A model generated the notes under the pieces. That model saw only the letters and a list, made by a program, of their open reading frames with translations, searched no databases and had not been told where the DNA came from. Below are positions 54,737 through 62,722 of a DNA stretch of 64,000 nt, piece after piece. Location of the stretch: NCBI RefSeq assembly GCF_016598535.1, contig NZ_CP066779.1:4090053-4154052 (forward strand). The letters run 5' to 3'. The stretch is from Rhodococcus sp. P-2. Lineage in GTDB: Bacteria > Actinomycetota > Actinomycetes > Mycobacteriales > Mycobacteriaceae. The position numbers and the translations under genes were made by a program. Within the stretch, counting starts at the first letter, position 1. Every line of letters starts with the position of its first letter.

Positions 54737-54934
54737 TTACTTCGCTGCGCGATCCGAAGGCTCGAATAGTCGGATGATGTGGCTGGGGTTGATGTAGTAG
54801 ACACCGTTCGGAGAATTGAGAACGAGAGTGTCTTCGGTGAAATCGGTGACGGTGCCGTTCAGCTTCGCGCCGTCGGACATGATGATCCGGATCGTGGCCT
54901 TCGAGTTCTTGAATTCGGTCAGTGCAAGCTTCAT
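54737..54934 (-). CDS. Small Hfq/Sm-like protein
   Basis: 65 residues from ATG 54934 with MKLALTEFKNSKATIRIIMS at the N-terminus. The rest (DGAKLNGTVTDFTEDTLVL, then NSPNGVYYINPSHIIRLFEPS) has the Sm1/Sm2 pattern: KATIRIIMSDGAKLNGTVTDF is similar to the Hfq NG-KL-G-I--F motif, and YYINPSHIIRLFEPS lies where Hfq has YKHAIS-V-PS. This suggests a five-strand Sm fold that could form a ring and bind RNA. Actinobacteria are generally said to lack Hfq. There is no SD stronger than AGGATC. The longer frame to 55105 is not conserved-looking. A terminator follows; tRNA-Met lies about 180 bases upstream. Confidence 0.65.
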   Translation of the reverse strand: MKLALTEFKNSKATIRIIMSDGAKLNGTVTDFTEDTLVLNSPNGVYYINPSHIIRLFEPSDRAAK

Positions 54935-55111
54935 GTGGTGATCCTGTTCCGTGGGGTGTGCACTCCCACGGTATCGGCTCATCGCGCCTGTGCCGACCAA
55001 CCTTGGAAGACTCGACTCGAAAGAGTGCAACGCGTCACCGCCTGCCCGATTGTGATCCGCGTCGGATGTGCCGGTAACATTCGGATTCGCCGCGATGCAT
55101 CGCATCCGGAT

Positions 55112-55185
55112 GGGGCGGTAGCTCAGTCGGTTAGAGCCGTGGACTCATAATCCATTGGTCGCGGGTTCGAGCCCCGCCCGCCCCA
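55112..55185 (+). tRNA. tRNA-Met (CAT)
   Basis: Acceptor GGGGCGG with CCGCCCC, D arm GCTC-AGTCGGTTA-GAGC, anticodon stem GTGGA/TCCAT with loop CTCATAA (anticodon CAT), T arm GCGGG-TTCGAGC-CCCGC. The CAT anticodon could also be a lysidine-modified tRNA-Ile2; elongator Met is preferred. The first base pair is G-C, so it is not the initiator. Confidence 0.93.
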
Positions 55186-55555
55186 CGTTCGGGCGCCGTG
55201 AGCCCTGTTGCTCCGACTTCAATGACACTTGTCGAAGACCAGAATGCAAACGCAAGGGCAGTTGCCCACTGGTTGTCGGGCTTGAATCGCGAGGCACGCG
55301 CCTACGGTGCGATTGAGTGATCCTTGGTAGTTACCCAAGGAAATGTCGCACCTTCGTCGATCCCAGGCAAGGTGAAGGTCTCGGAACCGGATGCGCAACC
55401 CCTGACAGCGTCGGAGGATCAGTGCCATTAGGTGAGACCGAGGCAGCGACATGTCGGACGATGAAGGAAAGCAGGTACCTATTCAGGTATTTCGGCGTAT
55501 GTGCTCAACGTGCCGAAGTGTCACGCTTTCGATGTGCCTACCGGTGTAGGTACAA

Positions 55556-55589
55556 GGCAGTCGAGCCGTCCCCCCGCGGCTCGGCTGCC
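55556..55589. other. Stable hairpin with a C6 loop
   Basis: GGCAGTCGAGCCG pairs with CGGCTCGGCTGCC (13 pairs, one G-T) around TCCCCCCG. It is in the gene-free stretch after tRNA-Met. A C-rich loop resembles one hairpin of the actinobacterial 6C RNA, but the second hairpin expected for that family was not found. Confidence 0.6.
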
Positions 55590-55874
55590 CCCAACAGGCG
55601 GCATCGGGCCCGAATGGCCGCGTTAGAACTGGCGACTGCAAGTTCCGACTCGGGGTTGGATGCGACTCGGGATCGTAGGTGTAGCTACAGCTCGGTTGTC
55701 CGACGCCACAGGTGTGATCACCGGCCCCATCATGGACAGCCGACTTCAGTCCGAGACTGCGTTCAACGTGAACGATCGAAATCCGTTCGACTGCCGAGCA
55801 ATACACGCTACGTTTCATCGACGCGTTGACCGGGAGCAGACCGTCGGTACCCACTCAATGCGAGGAATAGAAAC

Positions 55875-55908
55875 GGAAATGGGCCCCGCAAGTGCGGGGC
55901 CCATTTCC
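55875..55908. terminator. Strong terminator hairpin
   Basis: GGAAATGGGCCCCGCA and its complement form a stem of about 15 pairs with a tiny loop. T-rich DNA follows on the minus strand (GTTTCTATT) and moderately on the plus strand. It ends an unidentified transcript, either from the tRNA-Met side or from the right. Confidence 0.8.
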
Positions 55909-56164
55909 TTGTCTGAAAAGCGTTGTCGGACGAGGGCTTTCAACGTCGAGGACTTTGTGCTCGGTCTCGTTCAGTTGTTTGATCAGGGTGACGGGAAATA
56001 TTTCTATGTTCCGATTCCATCCTTGTGTACTTCGGTGGTGACTCGGGCTCGATTGTCGTTTTTCCGTGCTCCGTCAATCGTGGAATCCACAGTCCGCGAG
56101 CGCTCAGTAGTTACCTCGATCGGATGCAAAAACCGGGCAATCGGAACAAAACACTTGTCGAAGA

Positions 56165-56189
56165 GTTACATTTGTTGATAAAGTGTAAC
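56165..56189. promoter_or_regulatory. Dyad GTTACA-N13-TGTAAC
   Basis: Perfect 6-base arms extended by TTT and AAA lie around an AT-rich core, about 180 bases upstream of the small hypothetical gene. It could be an operator or part of its promoter. Confidence 0.45.
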
Positions 56190-56366
56190 GACATGCTGAT
56201 AGTCAACAGCAACTTCGAGGCCGCATTACCGGACGCCGACGGGCGCCGGGGGATATCGGTGTGCTGTCGATGGGTGGTGACGCCGCTGTGCGCCGCAACA
56301 CGGATTCGGCGAACTGTGCCGGGTTGGACCCCTGATCCCACGGACCAAAGTAACGGAGAACGTACT

Positions 56367-56720
56367 GTGAAAATCAAGAACTCGATCGCGCCTGGTTTTA
56401 TGGACGATCACGGAAACAGGCTGTTCAGCAACACGATTCGATCAGCTGAGGGTGAGGCTCTGGTCGAGCGGCTGAATACCATGTTCGAGCAAGCGAACAG
56501 GACAGGTCGGGTTGTCGATCAACGAGAACTCTCGACCGTGCTTTATGCGCAGCGATCCGAGGATTCGGCGGGTGACCGGTCGATTTCGGCGCCCGAAAGG
56601 TTGCTGCGTGCAACCGAGGGACTCTCCTACGAATCCTTCTCCCTGTTGATCTTGGCGGCCGAACATTTACTGCGTTCCGAAGGGAAATTCGTCGACCCGC
56701 TTCCCTCTCACGAGGGTTGA
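56367..56720 (+). CDS. Hypothetical protein, possibly EspR-like regulator
   Basis: 117 residues from GTG 56367, with GGAG 8 bases upstream; an upstream extension of the frame has no protein-like character. The segment VERLNTMFEQANRTGRVVDQRELSTVLYAQ followed by SISAPERLLRATEGLSYESFSLLILAAEHLL is helical and loosely resembles the HTH-containing EspR-type proteins (LNrLF...ELs..L...sa..L). This is a weak similarity only. No membrane helix. It is a stand-alone gene after the structured region. Confidence 0.6.
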   Translation: MKIKNSIAPGFMDDHGNRLFSNTIRSAEGEALVERLNTMFEQANRTGRVVDQRELSTVLYAQRSEDSAGDRSISAPERLLRATEGLSYESFSLLILAAEHLLRSEGKFVDPLPSHEG

Positions 56721-56818
56721 CGAGGTCAGTGGGAGCGTCGTCCACAACGACACAGGCTCGCCCAGGCGAGCGTCGAGCCAGGTGCGTGTCACGAGAGCCG
56801 GTGGCAGCCGATCACGGA

Positions 56819-57109
56819 TCAACACGTACCTCGCGCCGCCGCATGAAGTGAATTGACGACCACTGTCTGCTGTCGCGGTGTGTACATAGCCCACATGCTG
56901 GCTGAATCAGCGAGAGCCGGTACGTCGTTCCATCCAGGGCTCTGCAGCCGTGTCAACGTCGCTTCCACGGTTCCGAATGCCTCGAGCAATGCATACGCGT
57001 CGTCACACGTAAAGGCGAGTTCGCGCGGCTCGGCGTCACCCCCGTCCCCGCCACACGCAGTCAGCGTGAGCGCAAGTGGAATCGCGATACCGAGCATGAT
57101 TCGCTTCAT
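56819..57109 (-). CDS. Small secreted lipoprotein
   Basis: 96 residues. The signal MKRIMLGIAIPLALTLTACGG ends in the lipobox LTAC, so the mature protein would start at Cys19 and be lipid-anchored. The mature part has two further cysteines (TCDDAYALLEAFGTV and terminal GTC), likely one disulfide. No family recognised. It is divergent from the DinB-family gene, 49 bases apart. Confidence 0.7.
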   Translation of the reverse strand: MKRIMLGIAIPLALTLTACGGDGGDAEPRELAFTCDDAYALLEAFGTVEATLTRLQSPGWNDVPALADSASMWAMYTPRQQTVVVNSLHAAARGTC

Positions 57110-57158
57110 CGGCCAATCAGAGCAGACCGACTCTGCCCTGGCGGACTATTCTCGATCC

Positions 57159-57677
57159 ATGCCGATCACCCCGGATACAAAGAACTGGACCTGGGTCCTC
57201 GAACGCCCCTGCGCCGAGTGCGGGTTCGATTCCTCCACCGTCGCATTCACGGATGTTCCTGATCTGGTGCGTGGCAACGCCACATCGTGGGTTGAGGTGC
57301 TGGAACGCGAGAATGTGACGGAGCGACCGGACAGTGAAACATGGTCAGCGCTGGAGTATTCCGCCCACGTGCGCGACGTGTTCAGGATCTTCAAGGTGCG
57401 GTTGGAACAGATGCTCCAATTCGACGATCCGACATTCGAGAACTGGGATCAGGACGCAACAGCTGAGTCCGAGCGGTACAACGACCAAGATCCGGCAACG
57501 GTCGCATCGGAGTTGGCGGACGCCGCGGCGGAGGTCGCGAACGCCTTCGAAACCGTGCCGGAGGGCAGCCGCCTACGACGGGGTCTCCGCAGTGACGGAT
57601 CGGCGTTCACCGTCGAATCGTTGGCGGCATACTTCATTCACGATCCGATCCATCACTTGCACGACGTCTCGGCGTAG
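57159..57677 (+). CDS. DinB/MDMPI-like protein
   Basis: 172 residues. It resembles the four-helix DinB-like metalloprotein fold: WSALEYSAHVRDVFRIFKVRLEQML carries one probable His ligand, and FIHDPIHHLHDV near the C-terminus supplies others. Members include mycothiol-dependent enzymes of actinobacteria. CAECGF near the N-terminus is an extra feature. The stop abuts the stop of the converging polyol dehydrogenase with no gap. Confidence 0.8.
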   Translation: MPITPDTKNWTWVLERPCAECGFDSSTVAFTDVPDLVRGNATSWVEVLERENVTERPDSETWSALEYSAHVRDVFRIFKVRLEQMLQFDDPTFENWDQDATAESERYNDQDPATVASELADAAAEVANAFETVPEGSRLRRGLRSDGSAFTVESLAAYFIHDPIHHLHDVSA

Positions 57678-59150
57678 TCAGAGCCCGCGTACCTCCTCGA
57701 GGGTTCTTCTGGCTCCGACGGAGTGCAACGAGTCGAGGGTCTTTCGGAAGCTTGCGACAAATCGGCGATCGTCCACGAGATCGCCGAACACTTGGCGGTA
57801 CCCGATGAACGCCAACGGGTCGCTCGACTGCTTCCGGGCGAGCGGCACCAGAGTGTCCGACAGTTGATCGACGACGGTGATGGGGTCACCGTTCTCGTCT
57901 GTGCCCTCGGCGTAGCGGGCCCAGCTGGCGACTATGGCGGTGGACAGGTTGATCGGTCCGCCAGTGTCGAGTTGGGTCCGGATGACGGGCAACAGCCACT
58001 TGGGAATTCGATCGGACGACTCGGCACACAGACGTGCAATCGTGTCGCGGACCTGGGGGTTCGAGAATCTTTCGATGAGGGTCTTCTTGTACTGATCGAG
58101 ATCGACGCCGGGCACCGGATCAAGGGTCGGCGTCGCTTCGAGATTCATGTAGTCGAGCAGGAACCCTGACAAGAGTTCGTCCTGGCACGCCTCGTGAACC
58201 AGGCGGTATCCGGCAAGGTAACCGAAGTACGCGATGCCTTGATGGCTGGCATTGAGAAGTCGCAGTTTCATCAGTTCGTAGGGGCGAACATCCGGCACGA
58301 GATTGACGTCGGCATTCTCCAGAGGCGGCCGGCCTGAGGTGAACTCGTCCTCGAGGAACCATGCGGTGAACGGCTCGGCCGCGACCGGCCACTGATCGTC
58401 CACGCCAAACGTTTCGGCGATCTCTGCGGTCACCTCGGCTGTCGTGACGGGTGTGATCCGGTCGACCATGGAGTTGGGGAAGGCGCCGTTCTCGTCGATC
58501 CACTCCGCAAGTTCGGGATCCTTCAGGGCGGCGAAGGCTCCGACGGCCGTCCTCGCGACTGATCCGTTGCCTTCGATGTTGTCGCAACTCATGATCGTGA
58601 ATGGTGGCAGGCCGCGGTCTCGACGGAGTGCGAGGGCAGCGCACATCAAACCGAAGGTGGTGCGGGGGAGCGCTCCCGGCTCGAGATCGTGCACCACATC
58701 GGGATTCGACGCGTCGAACTCACCCGTGGTGTGCGAGATGTTGTACCCGCCCTCGGTAATGGTGAGTGAGACGATCTTCGTCGATTCGGCCGCCATCTTC
58801 TCGATCACCGCCTCCGGATCGTCTGGAGCGAACAGGTACTCGACGATCGATCCGATGACCCGGCCCTCGAGGGTGCCGTCCGCATGCTTGAGCGCCAGTG
58901 TGTAGAGGCCGTCCTGCGCGCGGAGTGCGTCTTTCATTCGCCTGTCCGACGGCATCACTCCCACTCCGCAGATTCCCCAGTCGAAGCCCTCACCGCGTCG
59001 CAGGAGACTATCGATGTACATGGCCTGGTGTGCGCGGTGAAAGCCTCCGACCCCGAAATGCACTATGCCGGTGGTGACTTTGCTCCGGTCGTAGTTCGGC
59101 ACTTCGAGTGCAGCATCGAAGTCGAGCAAGGTCTTCGTGTTGAGTTCCAT
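57678..59150 (-). CDS. Polyol dehydrogenase, mannitol dehydrogenase family
   Basis: 490-residue long-chain polyol dehydrogenase that oxidises a sugar alcohol (mannitol, arabinitol or similar) to the ketose with NAD+. The N-terminal nucleotide fold is GIVHFGVGGFHRAHQAMYID, and the catalytic motif K-x4-N-x2-H is in KLRLLNASHQGIAYFGYLAGY near residue 290. It is the second gene of an operon with the zinc alcohol dehydrogenase, 7 bases downstream, and is presumably controlled by the SorC-type regulator. Confidence 0.9.
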   Translation of the reverse strand: MELNTKTLLDFDAALEVPNYDRSKVTTGIVHFGVGGFHRAHQAMYIDSLLRRGEGFDWGICGVGVMPSDRRMKDALRAQDGLYTLALKHADGTLEGRVIGSIVEYLFAPDDPEAVIEKMAAESTKIVSLTITEGGYNISHTTGEFDASNPDVVHDLEPGALPRTTFGLMCAALALRRDRGLPPFTIMSCDNIEGNGSVARTAVGAFAALKDPELAEWIDENGAFPNSMVDRITPVTTAEVTAEIAETFGVDDQWPVAAEPFTAWFLEDEFTSGRPPLENADVNLVPDVRPYELMKLRLLNASHQGIAYFGYLAGYRLVHEACQDELLSGFLLDYMNLEATPTLDPVPGVDLDQYKKTLIERFSNPQVRDTIARLCAESSDRIPKWLLPVIRTQLDTGGPINLSTAIVASWARYAEGTDENGDPITVVDQLSDTLVPLARKQSSDPLAFIGYRQVFGDLVDDRRFVASFRKTLDSLHSVGARRTLEEVRGL

Positions 59151-59157
59151 GAAAGTT

Positions 59158-60216
59158 CTAGTCTCCTTCGGCGACGATGACTACGGCTTTGATGCTGCCG
59201 GGAATGCGATCGGCCACCAGGGCCTCTTGCGACTGTTCGAGTGAAAAGCGCGCTGTGACCATCGAATCCAGGTCGACGCGCCCGGCAGCGACCAGTGCGG
59301 CGGCGATCGGCCATGTGTTGGCGTATCGGAACACTCCGGTCAGCACCAGTTCGCGATTCTGAATGATCGGGACCGGCAACGGTATCTCGTCGGCACCCAT
59401 CCCGACCAGAACGACGGTCCCAGCGGGCCGAACTGCGTGAATCCCGTCGATCACGGCGGCCGTGGCACCCGAGGCGTCGATGAAGGCGTCGACGGCCAGC
59501 GAGCGTACGTCGCTTTCGCGGGGGTCCACGACGGTTGTTGCGCCGAATTTCAGTGCCACATCACGCCGGGCCGCATCGATGTCCGAGACGATGACCTCCG
59601 TCGCGCCGAATGCCTTGACCACCTGCGTCGTCACGATCCCCACCGGGCCGGCGCCGGCGATCAACACACGAGAGCCCGCCGTGATTCCCGCCTTCTGGGC
59701 TGAGGCAATCCCCACGGAGAGTGGCTCGAACAGCGCAGCTGCCTCGTAGGACACGGAATCTGCGATGGGATGGGCGAAGTCGGCACCGATTGTGACGTAG
59801 TCGGTCAGTGCTCCGTCGATCGGCGGCGTCGCGAAGAACTCCATATGGGGGCAGAGGTTGTATCTGCCTGCCTTGGATTCGGGGCTTGTCGGATCAGGTT
59901 TCTGAGGCTCGATGGACACGCGCTGCCCGATGCGTCCCGGGTCGACGCCGACGCCGACTGCGGCGATGCGTCCCGATGCCTCATGTCCGAGAACAAGGGG
60001 CGCGTCGACCACGTAAGGGCCGATGCGACCTTCACGAAAGTAGTGCGCGTCCGACCCGCACACGCCCACGGCATGGATGCGAACGAGGACTTCGCCGGAC
60101 TTCGGGGACGGTCGTGGTCTCTCGACCATCTGCATCTTTCCGGTTTCAACGAGGACGTTTGCCCGAATTGTCGCAGGTAGATCGATGGATTCTCCGGAAA
60201 CTGTTGTGTGGGTCAC
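59158..60216 (-). CDS. Sorbitol/xylitol-type zinc dehydrogenase
   Basis: 352-residue MDR enzyme. Catalytic zinc ligands are present: Cys in VCGSDAH, His-Glu in LGHEASG and Glu in FEPLSVG; the Rossmann motif is IAGAGPVGIVTTQVV. Where typical members have three further cysteines before the structural zinc, the sequence reads PDPTSPESKAGRYNLCP, so only the last Cys remains and the structural zinc is probably lost, as in mammalian sorbitol dehydrogenase. It is expected to oxidise a polyol such as sorbitol or xylitol. Divergent from the regulator. Confidence 0.9.
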   Translation of the reverse strand: MTHTTVSGESIDLPATIRANVLVETGKMQMVERPRPSPKSGEVLVRIHAVGVCGSDAHYFREGRIGPYVVDAPLVLGHEASGRIAAVGVGVDPGRIGQRVSIEPQKPDPTSPESKAGRYNLCPHMEFFATPPIDGALTDYVTIGADFAHPIADSVSYEAAALFEPLSVGIASAQKAGITAGSRVLIAGAGPVGIVTTQVVKAFGATEVIVSDIDAARRDVALKFGATTVVDPRESDVRSLAVDAFIDASGATAAVIDGIHAVRPAGTVVLVGMGADEIPLPVPIIQNRELVLTGVFRYANTWPIAAALVAAGRVDLDSMVTARFSLEQSQEALVADRIPGSIKAVVIVAEGD

Positions 60217-60219
60217 AAC

Positions 60220-60269
60220 CTAGATGTTAGCTTAATGAGCATAAGAACATCTAGTGAGCATTTGCTCAC
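60220..60269. promoter_or_regulatory. SorC-type operators in the polyol intergenic region
   Basis: CTAGATGTT (60220-60228) and AACATCTAG (60246-60254) are exact inverted repeats; adjoining is the perfect palindrome GTGAGCATTTGCTCAC (60254-60269), close to the TGAnCAnnTGnTCA-type sites of SorC-family regulators. They sit between the dehydrogenases and the regulator gene. Confidence 0.75.
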
Positions 60270-60307
60270 GATCGAGAAACTTTGAACCCGATGCACAAGG
60301 AGACCGC

Positions 60308-61306
60308 GTGAACCAGTCGGCTCAGCCCGCAGGACTCAAGTCGTCGAAGTTGCCTGCTTCCGAGGATGTGCGGCTCGCGTTGCGAGCGGCGACCATGTAT
60401 CACCTCGAAGGCGCTACTCAGGCGGAGATCGCAGCGAAGTTGGGTGTCTCGCGGCCTACGGCTGGGCGACTGTTGGCCAGGGCGCGGACCCAAGGTTTGG
60501 TCAGGGTCGAGATTTTGGTACCGCCCGAGCTCGAAGGTTCGGTGAACACGGAGTTGGAATCGAAGCTGGAGAAGCACTTCGGGTTGGCCGAAGTGTTGAT
60601 TGTGCCCGAAGCGAATTCGGACTCGGACGATCCGGACTTCGACGCGCTCGGCCGACGAGCAGCGGAAGTTCTGGTTCGTCGTCTGCAGCCATCGAGTGTT
60701 CTCGGGTTTACCTGGGGCCCGGAAACCGTTGCGGTTGCAGGATCTTTGCCAGACAAGGCGGCGAAGTGCTCGGCTGTGGTACAACTTGACGGCTCCATGA
60801 CGGTGACCGACTACCAAACCGGTGTCGACTTCACTATCGGCCGATGTGCACAACAGTTGCAGGCCAATCCTATTCGCCTCAATGCTCCGCTGTATGCCGA
60901 CCCGGCGACTGTGGAGTCGATGCGAAACGACTCGGTCATCTCGAAGGCGCTGAAAGCTGGAACTGATTCCGACATCATGGTTTTCGGAGTCGGTGCCGTA
61001 TCGACTGCCACGACCTTGTTTGCCGGTAGCTTCGTCGACTCGACCATGCTGGACGAGTTGGAAAGTCGAGGCGCTGTCGGTGAAATCGGCGGCCGTTTCT
61101 ACACGATCGACGGCAATCCAGTGGAGGGGCCACTGCCTGAGCGAACGGTCTCCGTATCGCTCGACGCAGTGAAAGCCTGCGATCAGACGATTCTGATTTC
61201 GGGGGGAACACACAAACGCCAGGCCGTTCTGGGCGCATTGCGCGGAGGTTTGGCAAACGTACTCGTCACCGACGTCGAGTGCGCCCAGTGGCTGCTCGAA
61301 GGCTAG
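60308..61306 (+). CDS. SorC-family sugar-binding transcriptional regulator
   Basis: 332 residues. The N-terminal HTH (RAATMYHLEGATQAEIAAKLGVSRPTAGRLLARARTQGLVRVEI) is followed by a phosphosugar-binding domain (VLGFTWGPETVAVAGSL, MVFGVGAVSTATTLFAGSF). GTG 60308 has AAGGAG 5 bases upstream. It is divergent from the dehydrogenases and upstream of the ABC transporter, and should control both. The effector is probably a phosphorylated or free polyol. Confidence 0.9.
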   Translation: MNQSAQPAGLKSSKLPASEDVRLALRAATMYHLEGATQAEIAAKLGVSRPTAGRLLARARTQGLVRVEILVPPELEGSVNTELESKLEKHFGLAEVLIVPEANSDSDDPDFDALGRRAAEVLVRRLQPSSVLGFTWGPETVAVAGSLPDKAAKCSAVVQLDGSMTVTDYQTGVDFTIGRCAQQLQANPIRLNAPLYADPATVESMRNDSVISKALKAGTDSDIMVFGVGAVSTATTLFAGSFVDSTMLDELESRGAVGEIGGRFYTIDGNPVEGPLPERTVSVSLDAVKACDQTILISGGTHKRQAVLGALRGGLANVLVTDVECAQWLLEG

Positions 61307-61369
61307 CGATCTCACGAGTTTCGCTGTCCGAGCGCGCGACTGACACGCAAGTGTGAAGGAAGGTAATCC

Positions 61370-62722
61370 GTGAAAACAGGAAGACGAGTGTGGGGCGCTG
61401 CCGCGGCGGCGCTCTGCCTCCTGGTGTCGGGATGTGCGGGCGCTGGTGCGCTCGGTGGTTCCGGCGAACGAACAGTCACCATCGCGATGGTGTCGAACTC
61501 GCAGATGCAGGACGCCATCAAACTGGCGCCGGCTTTCGAAGCCGAGAACCCTGGCATCGACCTCAAATTCGTCAGCCTTTCCGAGAACCAGGCGCGCGCC
61601 AAGATCACGGCGTCGACGGCAACCGGCGGCGGTGAGTTCGACGTCGTGATGATCAGCAACTACGAGACACCTCAGTGGGCCGCCAACGGTTGGCTCACGA
61701 ACCTGTCCGAGTATGCAGACAAGACGCCCGGTTATGACGAGGACGACTTCATACCGTCGATCAAGACTTCTCTGTCGTACGAGGACAGTATGTACGCGGT
61801 CCCGTTCTACGGGGAGTCGTCGTTCCTGATGTACCGCAAGGATCTGTTCGATCAGGCGGGGATAACAGTTCCCGAGGACCCGACGTGGCAAGAAGTTGCG
61901 GGTTGGGCAGCGCAATTCGACAACCCAGACGCCAAGATGGCGGGAATCTGCTTGCGTGGAAAGCCTGGCTGGGGTGAGGTACTCGCACCGCTGAACACCG
62001 TGATCAACACCTTCGGCGGACGCTGGTACGACGAGAACTGGAATGCGCAGTTGACCAGTCCGCAGGTCGAGGATGCGGTCCAGTTCTACGTGGATACTGT
62101 CAAGGAGCACGGTCAGCCCGGTCCTGCCACAAGCGGATTCGGTGAATGTGCAACACAATTCGCGCAAGGGAACACGGCGATGTGGTACGACGCGACTTCG
62201 GCTGTGTCGGTTCTCGAGGACCCTGCGTCGTCGAAGGTAGTCGGCAACATCGGATACGCGAAGGCGCCGAAGGTCGAGAAGTCCGATCCTGGTTGGCTCT
62301 ACACCTGGGCGCTCGGAATCCCGGAGTCGGCACAGAACAAAGACGACGCCTGGAAGTTCATTTCCTGGATGACGAACAAGGACTACATTCAGAAGGTCGG
62401 AACCGAACTCGGCTGGTCGAGAGTTCCTCCGGGAAGTCGCCTTTCGACCTACGAGATTCCGGAGTATCAAGAGGCCGCACAGGCATTCGGTCCGATTACT
62501 CTCGAATCGATCAACAATGCAAATCCGAAAAACCCGACAGTGCAACCGGTTCCGTACACCGGCGTCCAGTTCCTCACCATCCCTGAGTTTCAGGACCTGG
62601 GCACTCGCGTCAGCCAGCAGATCAGTGCTGCCATCGCGGGTCAGAAGAGCGTGAAAGAAGCACTCGAACAATCCCAGCAGTATGCCGAGGTGGTCGGCAA
62701 GACCTATCAGGAGAACCGATGA
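61370..62722 (+). CDS. Polyol/sugar ABC transporter substrate-binding lipoprotein
   Basis: 450 residues. The signal ends in lipobox LVSGC (near residue 22). The mature chain has the family 1 solute-binding pattern: TVTIAMVSNSQMQDAIKLAPAFEAENPGIDLKFV, KITASTATGGGEFDVVMISNYETPQWAANGWL, VPFYGESSFLMYRKDLFDQAGI and AWKFISWMTNKDYIQKVGTELGW, as in mannitol/sorbitol binding proteins. GAAGGAGGTAAT-like AAGGAAGG lies before the start GTG/ATG region. Stop overlaps the permease as ATGA. Confidence 0.93.
   Translation: MKTGRRVWGAAAAALCLLVSGCAGAGALGGSGERTVTIAMVSNSQMQDAIKLAPAFEAENPGIDLKFVSLSENQARAKITASTATGGGEFDVVMISNYETPQWAANGWLTNLSEYADKTPGYDEDDFIPSIKTSLSYEDSMYAVPFYGESSFLMYRKDLFDQAGITVPEDPTWQEVAGWAAQFDNPDAKMAGICLRGKPGWGEVLAPLNTVINTFGGRWYDENWNAQLTSPQVEDAVQFYVDTVKEHGQPGPATSGFGECATQFAQGNTAMWYDATSAVSVLEDPASSKVVGNIGYAKAPKVEKSDPGWLYTWALGIPESAQNKDDAWKFISWMTNKDYIQKVGTELGWSRVPPGSRLSTYEIPEYQEAAQAFGPITLESINNANPKNPTVQPVPYTGVQFLTIPEFQDLGTRVSQQISAAIAGQKSVKEALEQSQQYAEVVGKTYQENR

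Larger units (their letters stand above)
55186..56366. other. About 1.2 kb without a convincing gene, structured
   Basis: Open frames on both strands here have no recognisable protein pattern, no signal of high-GC codon use and overlap each other. What is seen is structure: a hairpin near 55320, CCTAC-CGGT-GTAGG (55537-55550), a 13-base stem with loop TCCCCCCG (55556-55589), a strong terminator (55875-55908) and a dyad at 56165-56189. The base composition is less GC-biased than neighbours toward the right half. A small RNA ending at the terminator is possible; degenerate coding DNA is the alternative. Confidence 0.5.

Noticed and set aside
55556-55589. 6C RNA
   Set aside because: One C6 loop hairpin is present, but the family needs two such hairpins; left as a structured element.
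55317-55854. Overlapping 170- and 123-codon frames on both strands
   Set aside because: Low-complexity, Arg/Ser/Cys-rich translations without ribosome sites or domains.
55112-56366. Integrated element using tRNA-Met as attachment site
   Set aside because: No integrase gene and no repeated tRNA 3' end was seen downstream.
60266-62671. 801-codon frame opposite the SorC regulator and binding protein
   Set aside because: Long antisense shadow across two real genes and their spacer; no recognisable domain.
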